A stretch of 64,000 bases of DNA. Origin: Bacillota bacterium. Lineage in GTDB: Bacteria > Bacillota > Clostridia > Lachnospirales > Lachnospiraceae. The DNA lies in assembly GCA_023390555.1 (NCBI GenBank), contig JAEWCQ010000044.1:1-64000 (forward strand), given 5' to 3'. A program made the translations under genes and the position numbers. Positions within the stretch are counted from its first letter, which is position 1; each line of letters opens with the position of its first letter. Below, piece by piece: positions 32,618 to 41,191 of this stretch. Under the pieces are notes generated by a model that was not told the origin of the DNA, did not search any database, and was given only the letters and a program-made list of their open reading frames with translations.

Positions 32618-33881
32618 CGCTTTCTACCTCCTTCCATTGTTTTCCTACTTCCGTTAATGGGATGTAATTTCCGTTCACCATCAGAATGTCCCCGCCTTTT
32701 TTTGCCGGTTTATCCAACAGTTCACGTCCTTCGTTTGCTGTATAAAGGCCATTATTAACCGCGTCTTTCAATACCTCCATCTGTGTTTTTGCGTCTGATC
32801 TCAAGATTGCCTTCTCGTTAAACTTGAAAAAGAATCCTTTCCTCGAAGATTCCGGTATTACTGCTTTTGCATTTATTTCTTCTTCGTACTGTTTCAGCCG
32901 GAATGACATTGTGTCTACGAGGAATGCCAGCTGCTGTGTTTCCGAATTTGCATAGGACGATTTTTCGTAATTATTTATCTGGTTCGGCTTAATTCCAAAT
33001 GCTCCCGCTATCTGAAGCGCGCTATATTTTTTTAATTCAAAGAACTGTGCATCCACAAGGCTCATATCAAGTCTATTTAGCGTCATTCCTACTGGTACCG
33101 GCACGATTTTTCCTGCATTCTTTGGACCAGTCATATATTGTTCATATTTTTTTTGCAGTTTTTCAAGCTTCTCTTTTTCTAGATCTCCCGTAAATTGCAT
33201 TGCCATGCTCGCAGATAATCCGTTTTTATACAGATTGTTCATGTACTCCTGGCTGGAACCGGCACCATCAATTGTCATTTTTAGAATTTCTCTTACGGGC
33301 GTTCCCATGATTCCGTCGAAACTGTACCATGTCTTTACATGAATCACGTTGCTGCTGTCAAATATGTAAACCTGTCCGCTTCTCGGATCGTTATACTGAT
33401 AATACATTCCTCCTGCATTCCCAAATATCCCTTTATCATCCATTAAAACTGTTACATGATTACTCTGCATCGGCCAAGCGTCCAGCAATTTTACTTTCCC
33501 GCCATATCTTCCGCTCCTTTCAAATTTTCTTCTCAGCCAGATATATCCGTTTCCGTAATGCTGGCAGTTCATCTCAACCGTGCTCCACATGGTCGACGGA
33601 GTCATGAAATCATTCGGTCTCACCGTCAAAACGTATGAGGTATCATCTGGAGCCGCTCTAATCCTCCCCTCATTTGTCTCTTGATAGTATTTCAACGGCA
33701 ATTTCCCCATTGTTTCAGACAACATTTTTAAGCAAGTGAAGTATGTTACTTCGCTCAATAGCTTTCTGCTCATTCCTGTTCCATTTATTCCAAGCCATTC
33801 AAGCAGCTCATCATCATTCAATTCCACTGTTTTTCCAGAAAGTGCATTCCAGGCACCTCTGATTCTGTTCATGAATTCCAT
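32586..33881 (-). CDS. Phage portal protein (HK97 family)
   Basis: 431 residues from the ATG at 33881, located 4 nt after the terminase stop. Family patterns include YFTCLKMLSETMGKLPLKYY, DFMTPSTMWSTVEMN, NVIHVKTWYSFDG and FGIKPNQINNYEKSSYANSE. The dodecameric portal sits at the unique capsid vertex, is docked by the terminase and is the DNA entry and exit pore. Confidence 0.94.
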   Translation of the reverse strand: MEFMNRIRGAWNALSGKTVELNDDELLEWLGINGTGMSRKLLSEVTYFTCLKMLSETMGKLPLKYYQETNEGRIRAAPDDTSYVLTVRPNDFMTPSTMWSTVEMNCQHYGNGYIWLRRKFERSGRYGGKVKLLDAWPMQSNHVTVLMDDKGIFGNAGGMYYQYNDPRSGQVYIFDSSNVIHVKTWYSFDGIMGTPVREILKMTIDGAGSSQEYMNNLYKNGLSASMAMQFTGDLEKEKLEKLQKKYEQYMTGPKNAGKIVPVPVGMTLNRLDMSLVDAQFFELKKYSALQIAGAFGIKPNQINNYEKSSYANSETQQLAFLVDTMSFRLKQYEEEINAKAVIPESSRKGFFFKFNEKAILRSDAKTQMEVLKDAVNNGLYTANEGRELLDKPAKKGGDILMVNGNYIPLTEVGKQWKEVESGADTESEEQE

Positions 33882-33885
33882 TTTT

Positions 33886-35649
33886 TCACCATTCGCTTTC
33901 CAAGAATCTATCAATTGCTTCACTGTATTTCGATGTGAATTCGTGGTACATCGCCAGTTTATATCCACATAGCACCGAATCCACTGGGTCGATTCGTTTT
34001 GTCGTTAAGTCCTTATCAATCTTGATTAACCCATTGTTTCTTCGTATCATTGCGTTACTCATTGCGAATTCTAAGACCGGATTATATGTATGAAGAATAT
34101 TGCCGGAGTAAACCTGTTCCCGGAATCCCTGCGTCGATTCATTCAGTGACTTGTGACTCTGGAATACTTCTTCCACCTCATATCCTTCGTCCGACAGATC
34201 CATCATTAACTTACTGGCATTAGCCGGGTCGAACGCCAAGCATTCGATTTTCCATTCATTTTTTTCGCATGTATCAAGTACATATTTCATAACCGCATTT
34301 TGGTCAACAATTGGCGTATTGGTTACGGTCAGAAATTCCATACGCTCCCAAGCATCATAATCCACTTTGTCCCTTGCCTTTCTCTCTGCCAATTTTTCTC
34401 TGTTCGGAATAAAAGAATGCGAATATACAATGTATTTCACGATTTCCTTTCCGGTCTGGTCAAACTCTCCCGACAAAAACGGAATGACAAATGCAACAGA
34501 CGTTAGGTCTATCTTGGCCGACATATCAAATCCGACATAAACGCTCATTCCTTTTGTGCTGATTGGCATTTCTTCGACCATACATGCACGCCATTTTGCC
34601 ATGTTCATGTATCCGTTTTCTTTATCCTGAACCCATATATTCATACATTTTGTTAGAAATACGGTCATTTTTTCCGGAACGTCTTTCGCAATCTGCCACT
34701 CACCGCGAATTTTTTCTATACCTTCCTGGTATGTCATACGAATTGGATTTGCTTTTTTCCACAGCTCCTCATTGTTAAGATTTTCTATATTTGCATAATC
34801 TTCTTTGTCTAATTCGCATATATCTATCAGGTACTCATCGTTTTCAATTCTAATGTTTGGATCTAATACCTTCGAACAGTAGGTGTATTCCTGCACAAAG
34901 CATGGATATGTCAGATCCATTCCCGCCGTCGTAATAATCATCAATAACGGCTCTTTTGTGTTTGATCCAAGCCCCAGATCGTAGAATTCAGTTGTTTGAT
35001 GCTGATGGTATTCATCAAGAATAAGCCCTGCCGGATTTGTTCCATCTCCCTTTTGTCCATCATCTTTTGACAGAGGACGCATAAAGGAACCTGTCTTAAT
35101 GTGTGTTATCAGGTTTCTAGTTATTTTGAATTTGCTTCGAAGCGGAGAATTTTTTAACATCAACTTTGCTTCTTCAAATATTATCTTTGATTGATCCCGT
35201 TTTACTCCGGCCGTGTAATATTCATACGTCTCATTGTTTTTCGTTGCCTGTGTCGATATTTCATATAGTGCAACTCCGGCCTCCATTTGAGATTTCGCGT
35301 TCTTTCTTCCAACCTCGATAAAGGATTTTTTAAATCTTTTGTATCCGTTTGATTTTCTCCTCCACCCATACAATTGGCAGAGATTGAATTTCTGCCACGG
35401 TGTCAGAATAATGGGTTCTCCAGCCAGAACTCCTTTTGAATGCCTTAGCAATTCAAACCAGTCTACAATATTTTGTGCTTCCTCTTCATCCCAATAGTAT
35501 GGATACTGCTCGTTTTGTGCATTATAAGCCTCTTCTTTTTCAAAATCTCTTAGAAGCCTCTCGCATGCCCATTTATGTTTTTGCCCGCTGATTTCTTTTC
35601 CACTGATACAATTCTGTGCATATTGTATGAGCTCCTCACGGATTGTCAT
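33886..35649 (-). CDS. Terminase large subunit
   Basis: 587 residues. N-terminal ATPase: PWQKFNL adenine-binding region, Walker A-like VGRKNAKS (113-120), Walker B LILDEYHQH (209-217). The C-terminal RNase H-fold nuclease begins near YVGFDMSAKIDLTSVAFV, whose Asp residues bind metal. It is the motor and nuclease that packages DNA into the prohead through the portal. It overlaps the small subunit stop by 4 nt. The packaging strategy (cos or pac) cannot be told from the sequence by eye. Confidence 0.95.
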   Translation of the reverse strand: MTIREELIQYAQNCISGKEISGQKHKWACERLLRDFEKEEAYNAQNEQYPYYWDEEEAQNIVDWFELLRHSKGVLAGEPIILTPWQKFNLCQLYGWRRKSNGYKRFKKSFIEVGRKNAKSQMEAGVALYEISTQATKNNETYEYYTAGVKRDQSKIIFEEAKLMLKNSPLRSKFKITRNLITHIKTGSFMRPLSKDDGQKGDGTNPAGLILDEYHQHQTTEFYDLGLGSNTKEPLLMIITTAGMDLTYPCFVQEYTYCSKVLDPNIRIENDEYLIDICELDKEDYANIENLNNEELWKKANPIRMTYQEGIEKIRGEWQIAKDVPEKMTVFLTKCMNIWVQDKENGYMNMAKWRACMVEEMPISTKGMSVYVGFDMSAKIDLTSVAFVIPFLSGEFDQTGKEIVKYIVYSHSFIPNREKLAERKARDKVDYDAWERMEFLTVTNTPIVDQNAVMKYVLDTCEKNEWKIECLAFDPANASKLMMDLSDEGYEVEEVFQSHKSLNESTQGFREQVYSGNILHTYNPVLEFAMSNAMIRRNNGLIKIDKDLTTKRIDPVDSVLCGYKLAMYHEFTSKYSEAIDRFLESEW

Positions 35650-36128
35650 ATGTTCCCGAATTTCCTATGGATATCTTTTTCCGTTTCATCCGTCTTCACG
35701 GCCGCCGCTTTTAGTCGGCTGTCTATTGTTAGCCCGCACAGTGACGCAAACTTTCTCATTTCCTCGGCGTAGGTTTTTTGGATGTCTACCATTGGATTTT
35801 TTACAACTATGATTCCATTTCTTGTCTCTCTGTCAATATAAAACGTCTGTTGTTTTAGTATGTCTGTTGCCTTTATATAGTTTGCAAATGCGTTGCAATA
35901 TCCACCCAAATTGTTGCGATCTAAGTTTCCGATCAGTTTTATTTTTTCTAACTCTTTAATAATCCTTCGCCATTCTTTTTTTGCTACATCATCAATCAGC
36001 CAGCGCGGAGGTGTCTTCAGCTGGTCATTGTCTGTTTCCATACTCTTCTCTTCTGATCTACGCTTTTGGCTGTTAATGACTGTGATATTTCCCTTTTGGA
36101 TATCTATCGGTTTTCTACTTCGTCCCAT
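35646..36128 (-). CDS. Terminase small subunit (P27 family)
   Basis: 160 residues from the ATG at 36128, with AAGGGGGTG six nt upstream. The basic GRSRKPIDIQKGNITV start and the pattern PPRWLIDDVAKKEWRRIIKEL are typical of the P27 small-terminase family. It recognises the packaging site and recruits the large subunit. The HNH gene upstream is the usual neighbour in cos-type HK97 phages. Confidence 0.9.
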   Translation of the reverse strand: MGRSRKPIDIQKGNITVINSQKRRSEEKSMETDNDQLKTPPRWLIDDVAKKEWRRIIKELEKIKLIGNLDRNNLGGYCNAFANYIKATDILKQQTFYIDRETRNGIIVVKNPMVDIQKTYAEEMRKFASLCGLTIDSRLKAAAVKTDETEKDIHRKFGNI

Positions 36129-36233
36129 TTTAAGCACCCCCTTTGCCAACTTTTTTTATTTATTTAGAAAATCGCGTACAGAAGGGGAGACGTGCGGTCG
36201 TGGCTTGAAACCTAAAAACTTTTCGAGCCCCCC

Positions 36234-36641
36234 CTACCCCTGTTCTGCCTTGAATTGTTCTAACATTTCGCTCAATTCTTCCATAATTTTCTGTTTATTT
36301 TCTTTGTATTTTTTCTCAATCATGCTGTGTGTATCATGGTGTAAGCTCATTAGATTTCCTTTGTCAATCCTCATCGACCAGTCGTCCCTGAGTGGCTTTA
36401 TGTGGTGTACTGTATCTGCCAGAATAATCTCTCCGCTCGTCATATAAATGTATACATCCATTCCCTGTTCTTCTAATACTTCCTTTCGTGTCCGAACCCA
36501 CTCTTGGCTGTCGTAGAATGTTTTTGATTTCTTGTCTCTTGAATATCTGTCATACTCCCTGTGTCTCTCTTTCAGGCATTCACATGTTGTTCCTGATAAT
36601 ATTCTTTTCCCACATCTTCCACACCGTTTATATATCGCCAT
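36234..36641 (-). CDS. HNH endonuclease of the packaging module
   Basis: 135 residues from the ATG at 36641, with GGAGAGGATC upstream. A zinc-binding pair (CGRCGKRI and CEC) precedes the HNH core: ADTVHHIKPLRDDWS, NLMSLHHDTHS. HNH proteins next to terminase act with TerL in DNA cleavage during packaging in HK97-like and cos phages. A terminator-like hairpin lies just upstream, and the gene probably begins the late operon. Confidence 0.92.
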   Translation of the reverse strand: MAIYKRCGRCGKRILSGTTCECLKERHREYDRYSRDKKSKTFYDSQEWVRTRKEVLEEQGMDVYIYMTSGEIILADTVHHIKPLRDDWSMRIDKGNLMSLHHDTHSMIEKKYKENKQKIMEELSEMLEQFKAEQG

Positions 36642-36654
36642 CTGATCCTCTCCA

Positions 36655-36687
36655 TAACAAAAGGACACAGGTGCTTCCCTGTGTCCT
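36655..36687 (-). terminator. Terminator between early and late operons
   Basis: AGGACACAGG pairs with CCTGTGTCCT (10 bp), followed on the minus strand by TTTTGTTAT. It lies between the putative late regulator and the packaging genes. A TATAGT-type -10 element is present just upstream (near 36700) without a good -35, as expected for an activator-dependent late promoter (inference). Confidence 0.7.
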
Positions 36688-36738
36688 AAATCCATGATAC
36701 TATATTAAACTAAAAGTTGGGGGTCTGTGTGCCCTCTT

Positions 36739-37122
36739 TTATCTTTTTAATGATAATCTGTAAAAAAACTTACGTCTCGCATTATAGAATTGGTGTCTTC
36801 CGCATGGTGCGTCCAGGTAGTCATACGATATCCCATCCGTTACTGATTGTAGTATGTACTTATACAACTCTGGTGCTGCCTCTTTTGCTGCCTCCTCTAT
36901 TATTCTTACATTATGTGCATACCGTTCGTTCCTTATTGCCTGCTCTTCTGTCGGGCTACCTACACTACTTCCGTGCGGCTGGCCGTCACTATCTATGCTA
37001 TGCATCCCATACTCTATTCTTGTCTTCATATCCTGGTACTGCATACAGAAGTACATGAGCTCTCGGTACTTCTCTTTTGATATCCCATATTTTCTTACGA
37101 CCGACAGATCCTTTCTGCTCAC
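36739..37122 (-). CDS. Putative late transcription activator (ArpU/RinA-like)
   Basis: 127 residues, basic. The C-terminal region (SVTDGISYDYLDAPCGRHQF and a FYRLSL end) has the look of a sigma-70 region 4-type HTH, and similar proteins sit immediately before the terminase genes in many Firmicutes phages as late activators. The fit is mostly positional: last gene of the early operon, followed by a terminator and the late genes. Confidence 0.6.
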   Translation of the reverse strand: MSRKDLSVVRKYGISKEKYRELMYFCMQYQDMKTRIEYGMHSIDSDGQPHGSSVGSPTEEQAIRNERYAHNVRIIEEAAKEAAPELYKYILQSVTDGISYDYLDAPCGRHQFYNARRKFFYRLSLKR

Positions 37123-37158
37123 TCCGCTTCCTCCCTCCTAATACTGTATTTTCTCATG

Positions 37159-37174
37159 GTTGCACCGGTGCAAC
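37159..37174. repeat. 16 bp palindrome, copy 2 (intergenic)
   Basis: GTTGCACCGGTGCAAC lies in the 56 nt gap upstream of the putative late activator, the only one of the four copies outside a gene. This is the position of an operator for that gene. Confidence 0.95.
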
Positions 37175-37178
37175 TCTG

Positions 37179-37520
37179 TTACTTACGCACACTATAGACA
37201 CTGATGCCGGATAATGGTCCTGCTACTCTTACATCTATCTGCATCCCTGCCGCCTCCTGCAATCCCTGGTCTGTGATGTTAATATGTCTCCCATCTCCAA
37301 CTCCGAATATCATATGCATGTTCCGGACGGTGTAAGAAAACAGGCTCTCCATTCGGTCTTTATCAGCTTTCAGCTCATTTATTACTTCCTGCTGCTCGTT
37401 ACAGCACTCAAGTACATCTCTTACGTGCTCATTTGCCTTGGTGTACTGCTGCATAAAAATAGCTTTGTCTGTCTCAAGGTCCTGTACATACTTAAACTTC
37501 TTTAAGATTCTTTCAATCAT
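37179..37520 (-). CDS. Phage protein with coiled coil, unknown function
   Basis: 113 residues. The N-terminal two thirds is a coiled coil (ILKKFKYVQDLETDKAIFMQ, ECCNEQQEVINELKADKDRM), followed by a short beta-rich end. It overlaps its upstream neighbour by 4 nt. No family recognised. Confidence 0.6.
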   Translation of the reverse strand: MIERILKKFKYVQDLETDKAIFMQQYTKANEHVRDVLECCNEQQEVINELKADKDRMESLFSYTVRNMHMIFGVGDGRHINITDQGLQEAAGMQIDVRVAGPLSGISVYSVRK

Positions 37521-37948
37521 TCGTCGGCACCTCCACTTTTTTGCATATTTTCATGAATGATATATGCTTCCGGGTTCAGCACATCATATATTCTTCGCCC
37601 CTTTAGCATTTCTGCGGTTTCATTGATTGTATCCAACGTAAGGCCTACATCAGCTTTCAGACATATTTCTCGAATCTTTACCCATTTTCCCCAATCTCTT
37701 ATTTTTTCTAATAGATTGCACCCTTTCCATGTCAGTTCTCCTGGGCATATAATTCTTGTCGTACTTTCAACTATATCAGTCCACGACATGTCATTTTCTG
37801 TTTCTATCTTTAATCCTTTAATCAGCCCAGCTTCATCCATAATCTCAAGGTGATACCTCAATGTTTTTTCCGGATTTACTTGCTTTTTCACTTTATCTTC
37901 CTCAATCAATATTAATATTTTTCTAACAACGTCCATGTCCCGCTTCAT
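37517..37948 (-). CDS. DUF2513 protein (winged-helix-like)
   Basis: 143 residues from the ATG at 37948. The pattern MDVVRKILILIEEDKVKK, LRYHLEIMDEAGLIKGL and ELTWKGCNLLEKIRD is that of DUF2513, a phage and host family with a winged-helix-like fold. Another DUF2513 gene lies on the plus strand at 51.5 kb of the same prophage. The role is unknown, possibly regulatory. Confidence 0.85.
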   Translation of the reverse strand: MKRDMDVVRKILILIEEDKVKKQVNPEKTLRYHLEIMDEAGLIKGLKIETENDMSWTDIVESTTRIICPGELTWKGCNLLEKIRDWGKWVKIREICLKADVGLTLDTINETAEMLKGRRIYDVLNPEAYIIHENMQKSGGADE

Positions 37949-38117
37949 TTTCTTTCTCCCTCTCATCCTCTAATACCTCAATGTTAAATACTCGACCATC
38001 TATGATATAGTCAAATCCGCTTGATGATTCTGCATCAATAAAGCCAACCCCGCTATGATGCAATGCTTCTAATGCCGTCCTGATCTGGTTTATGATTAAA
38101 CTGCTGATATCACTCAC
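37923..38117 (-). CDS. Small phage protein, unknown function
   Basis: 64 residues. The GTG start at 38117 overlaps the stop of the DUF551 gene and is preceded by AAGGAGGTGA. Sequence VSDISSLIINQIRTALEALH, then FDYIIDGRVFNIEVLEDERE. It overlaps the DUF2513 start by 26 nt. No recognised domain. Confidence 0.6.
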   Translation of the reverse strand: MSDISSLIINQIRTALEALHHSGVGFIDAESSSGFDYIIDGRVFNIEVLEDEREKENEAGHGRC

Positions 38118-38461
38118 TCCTGTTTCACCTCCTTGTACGGCTTCGGAAGAGGTCTCCAAGCAATAACCTCACCAGCTTCTTCCTTGTCCTCCCAGAACCA
38201 ACCACAATCACTATGTATAAAATCTACTGCGATATCACCATTTTGATAAGTAACTAACACTTCTTTTGCAATATCCGGCAGTCTCTCACTTGCTGGAATC
38301 CACTCTACGTCATAGGCCGTAGGAATATTGTCATTTTCAATATAGTTCGCAGCTTTCAAAATTCCGTTGGCAAGTTCTACTTCGTCATTTGCGAACTTAC
38401 TTTCCGCATACTTCCGCAGCATTTCTACTGTTTGCTTGCGGCTGATTAAATCATCGCTCAT
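38114..38461 (-). CDS. DUF551 domain phage protein
   Basis: 115 residues from the ATG at 38461. The C-terminal VEWIPASERLPDIAKEVLVT to WFWEDKEEAGEVIAWRPLP is the DUF551 signature (WIPxxERLPxxxxxVLV...AWRPLP), widespread in phage early regions and of unknown function. The N-terminal 45 residues form a separate helical segment starting SDDLISRKQTVEML, also frequent in clostridial phages. Confidence 0.88.
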   Translation of the reverse strand: MSDDLISRKQTVEMLRKYAESKFANDEVELANGILKAANYIENDNIPTAYDVEWIPASERLPDIAKEVLVTYQNGDIAVDFIHSDCGWFWEDKEEAGEVIAWRPLPKPYKEVKQE

Positions 38462-38480
38462 ATACACCATCCTTCCGGCT

Positions 38481-38774
38481 TTACCAGCCAAATATACAAT
38501 ATCCCTTCTTTAGTCCATACTGAGGGCAATCACGCAATATATACCCTATTGATTCAACAAAATATCTTCCGGTATACTCACTGTCCCATTCGCGAAGGAC
38601 AAACATATCTCCTACGCTGTAATTTCTATCATCAATGCGCAATTCAAATTTCTTTACACCTGTTGCGACATCCTCAAAATATTGCGGTAGTGTTTTTAGG
38701 TCATGTTGAATTGCCCCGCTTTCTATTAATTTAAGTATTCTCTGCTCCGCTTCTGAATTAGTCTTTATGCTCAT
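38481..38774 (-). CDS. DUF3850 (ASCH/PUA-like) RNA-binding-domain protein
   Basis: 97 residues from the ATG at 38774. The pattern HDLKTLPQYFEDVATGVKKF followed by ELRIDDRNYSVGDMFVLREW is the DUF3850/ASCH signature, a PUA-like fold thought to bind RNA or modified nucleotides. It overlaps the next HNH gene. Its role in the phage is unknown. Confidence 0.87.
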   Translation of the reverse strand: MSIKTNSEAEQRILKLIESGAIQHDLKTLPQYFEDVATGVKKFELRIDDRNYSVGDMFVLREWDSEYTGRYFVESIGYILRDCPQYGLKKGYCIFGW

Positions 38775-39132
38775 AATCTCCCATCCTTTCAAAATAAAAC
38801 TGTATCGGCTCGTCCTCGTGTGATATTAGTCTGAACCGGTTTAACGTGCGATAATTAACATTGTCTCTCAGCATACGGTTATGTAATCCGTTCAGCCACC
38901 TGCGAAAGTCCTCTAGGTCAAGTGTTGACTTATAATGGTTGCAGCTCCGGCATGCTGGCAGCATATTGTCAATCGTGTCTGATCCCAAACAGCTTAATGG
39001 CTTTACATGCTCTACTTGCATATCCTTATACTCCAAATCACATCCGCAGTAGGCACAATGACCGGCGCACTTATCATAAACCTTAAGCCTTATCCGCTTT
39101 GGTATCGCCTTGCGCTTTACCTCTGTTGTCAT
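38758..39132 (-). CDS. HNH endonuclease
   Basis: 124 residues. Zinc-binding CxxC pairs (CAGHCAYCGC and CRSCN) frame the HNH core VEHVKPLSCLGSDTIDNMLP...CNHYKSTLDLEDFRRWL. This resembles free-standing HNH nucleases (homing or recombination). The ATG follows GGAAAGGAG. It is one of three HNH genes in the prophage. Confidence 0.9.
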   Translation of the reverse strand: MTTEVKRKAIPKRIRLKVYDKCAGHCAYCGCDLEYKDMQVEHVKPLSCLGSDTIDNMLPACRSCNHYKSTLDLEDFRRWLNGLHNRMLRDNVNYRTLNRFRLISHEDEPIQFYFERMGDYEHKD

Positions 39133-39154
39133 GACTGCTCCTTTCCGCTCGCGC

Positions 39155-39313
39155 TTATTCCGGCGCGCTGCTCATTTCGTCCTCAATAAGATAATTCAAT
39201 TCATCTACGACCTCTTCAAAGTTTTCTAAGTCGGTACTGTCTTCCCAGTTATCCAAAATGCATATAAAATTCTCTAATCCCATTTCTCTGATATTTTTTA
39301 TTAACTCTTCCAT
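39155..39313 (-). CDS. Small acidic phage protein
   Basis: 52 residues (MEELIKNIREMGLENFICIL, then DNWEDSTDLENFEEVV), strongly acidic. It starts 2 nt after the preceding gene's stop codon. No family recognised, but the tight spacing and shared direction support a real gene. Confidence 0.6.
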   Translation of the reverse strand: MEELIKNIREMGLENFICILDNWEDSTDLENFEEVVDELNYLIEDEMSSAPE

Positions 39314-39315
39314 GA

Positions 39316-39552
39316 TTACTCCTCTCCATCATCCACCGGCTCAAAAAATTCTTTCAGATCTGCTTTTGTAATTTCTATCCAGCCAAAATCCTCTTCGTTT
39401 TCACAGTCAAGATGTACTTCTCCGCCGATTATATCTGCTGTTTTATCCTCGTACCAGGTTGATCCTACAGTTACAGTTCCGTATTCGTCCGTGGAGAAAC
39501 CATCCTCGTCAAACTTTTGTAAGTGCATTTCTTTGATACAGCGATATTCCAT
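39316..39552 (-). CDS. Small acidic phage protein (SH3-like?)
   Basis: 78 residues, beta-rich and acidic (MEYRCIKEMHLQKFDEDGF, VTVGSTWYEDKTADIIGGEV). Such small beta-barrel-like proteins are common in clostridial prophage early operons. A hairpin-bearing leader (CCCGGTAAGGGA) precedes the ribosome site. Function unknown. Confidence 0.65.
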   Translation of the reverse strand: MEYRCIKEMHLQKFDEDGFSTDEYGTVTVGSTWYEDKTADIIGGEVHLDCENEEDFGWIEITKADLKEFFEPVDDGEE

Positions 39553-39593
39553 ATATCTATCCTTTCCGCTCCCTTACCGGGAACAAATCTCAG

Positions 39594-39827
39594 TTAATCA
39601 TTACAAAAGGCATTAAGTTGCTCGATACTATCACATTGAAGCTGTTGATTTAAGAGAAATAGCCCTCCTATTACTGCTACCGTCTTGTCTTTCAGATACT
39701 CTTTTAATACTGCTGGCAGGATTGCTTGTGTGACTTTTCGCTCTCCTTTTTCATTCTCCCAAAACAGTGTTATTACGTACCCAGCATTTTCCGGATTATC
39801 TTCCGTCACTTCGTTTATTCCATTCAT
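39594..39827 (-). CDS. Small phage protein, unknown function
   Basis: 77 residues (MNGINEVTEDNPENAGYVIT, then LFWENEKGERKVTQAILP). Compact alpha/beta content, no recognised domain. GGGAAAGGGGCAG lies just before the start. Confidence 0.6.
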   Translation of the reverse strand: MNGINEVTEDNPENAGYVITLFWENEKGERKVTQAILPAVLKEYLKDKTVAVIGGLFLLNQQLQCDSIEQLNAFCND

Positions 39828-39841
39828 GTCTGCCCCTTTCC

Positions 39842-40015
39842 CTATTTTGCCGAACTATACAGCCACTCATTGTATGTATGTGCTATTTTTTGCACCTCTT
39901 CATCCGATATCACTGTATTGTCTGATAGATAGTATTGTCTTATTTGCACTGCTACCCAAGCTGCAAGCTCAGGAAGACTCATTTCTTTTACAAGATCATA
40001 ATTTGTTTTTTCCAT
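39842..40015 (-). CDS. Small phage protein, unknown function
   Basis: 57 residues (MEKTNYDLVKEMSLPELAAW, then VAVQIRQYYLSDNTV), helical. The ATG is preceded by GGAAGGAGC. The upstream leader has the recurring CTCCCGGTAAGGGAG hairpin. Function unknown. Confidence 0.65.
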   Translation of the reverse strand: MEKTNYDLVKEMSLPELAAWVAVQIRQYYLSDNTVISDEEVQKIAHTYNEWLYSSAK

Positions 40016-40058
40016 CTGCTCCTTCCGCTCCCTTACCGGGAGCTGCTCAAATTTCAGT

Positions 40059-41009
40059 TTAGTTGATTAACTCTAACTTTATTTGAGTATTATTTATTCT
40101 TTCTTTGGCCATTTCGCAATATTTTTTATTAAGTTCAATACCGATAAAATCTCGTTGATTCTCTACTGCAACTTCCCCAACAGTACCACTTCCAAAAAAA
40201 CAGTCTAAAACCGTTCCACCTATTGGACATCCAGCTAATATACATGGTTCAATTAGATCCTTTGGAAATGTAGCAAAATGAGCTCCTCTATATGGCTTTG
40301 CGGATACGTTCCAGACATCTCTCTTATTTCTAGTATCTCTAATTGCTCTAAAGCTATCTGAAATATGCTTAAAATCTTCATGTGCATGAAATTTTCCCTT
40401 AAATTCTCCCCTTTTTTTATCAGTTCGTGATCCTACAGGATAAACAGTTGGCTCCTTTATTGCTTCATAATCGTAATAATAATGTGGTGATTTGCTAAGC
40501 AAGAAAATATATTCATGAGCCTTAGTACATCTGTCCGTAACGCTCTCAGGCATCGGGTTTGGTTTGCTCCATATGATATCTTGTCTCAGATACCATCCAT
40601 CCGCTCTTAATGCAAAGGCGAGCATCCACGGTATACCAATTAAGTCTTTTGGCTTTATGATTCCATCGCTATATCCGCTGTCTATTTTATCCACTCCTAC
40701 GGACCCGCTATTTGTTGCCTGTTTTGTCCCATTTGCATCATCTGTATAATGAGCGGCACCTTTTCCGGATCCGGAATAACTATCACCAATGTTGATCCAC
40801 AGTGTTCCATCGTCTTTTAAAACACGCTTTACCTCGCTGAAAACAGCAACGAGTTTCTTGATATACTCATATGGTGTAGCTTCGAGCCCGATTTGTTTGT
40901 TGTTCCCGTAGTCGCGCAGCTGATAGTATGGTGGAGATGTTACGCAGCAATTTATAGTTTTATCATCGATGGATTTTAAAACGCTTATACAATCTCCATT
41001 AATAATCAA
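40059..41009 (-). CDS. Orphan site-specific DNA methyltransferase (beta class)
   Basis: 316 residues. Motif IV TSPPYYQ (24-30) comes first and the AdoMet-binding motif I GTVLDCFFGSGTVGEVA comes late, the beta-class order of N6-adenine/N4-cytosine enzymes; TSPPY leaves both possible. No restriction endonuclease gene is adjacent, so it is probably an orphan phage enzyme protecting DNA or altering regulation. The recognition site cannot be predicted by eye. Confidence 0.93.
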   Translation of the reverse strand: MIINGDCISVLKSIDDKTINCCVTSPPYYQLRDYGNNKQIGLEATPYEYIKKLVAVFSEVKRVLKDDGTLWINIGDSYSGSGKGAAHYTDDANGTKQATNSGSVGVDKIDSGYSDGIIKPKDLIGIPWMLAFALRADGWYLRQDIIWSKPNPMPESVTDRCTKAHEYIFLLSKSPHYYYDYEAIKEPTVYPVGSRTDKKRGEFKGKFHAHEDFKHISDSFRAIRDTRNKRDVWNVSAKPYRGAHFATFPKDLIEPCILAGCPIGGTVLDCFFGSGTVGEVAVENQRDFIGIELNKKYCEMAKERINNTQIKLELIN

Positions 41010-41046
41010 TCTCTTACTCCTTTCCTCCGTTACCGGAATTACTCAA

Positions 41047-41190
41047 TTATTTCTCGTCGAAATCAACGGAGATCGAATACCCTCCATCAGTAACAGTGAT
41101 CCTCTGATATGTTTCCGAATACTCAGAAACGGTATATCCTGCTTTTTCTAATGCTTCTGAACATATATCCATTACGGTTTCAATATCCAT
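41047..41190 (-). CDS. Small phage protein, unknown function
   Basis: 47 residues (MDIETVMDICSEALEKAGYT, then VSEYSETYQRITVTDG), one helix and a few strands. It is located 1 nt from the preceding gene. Function unknown. Confidence 0.6.
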   Translation of the reverse strand: MDIETVMDICSEALEKAGYTVSEYSETYQRITVTDGGYSISVDFDEK

Positions 41191-41191
41191 G

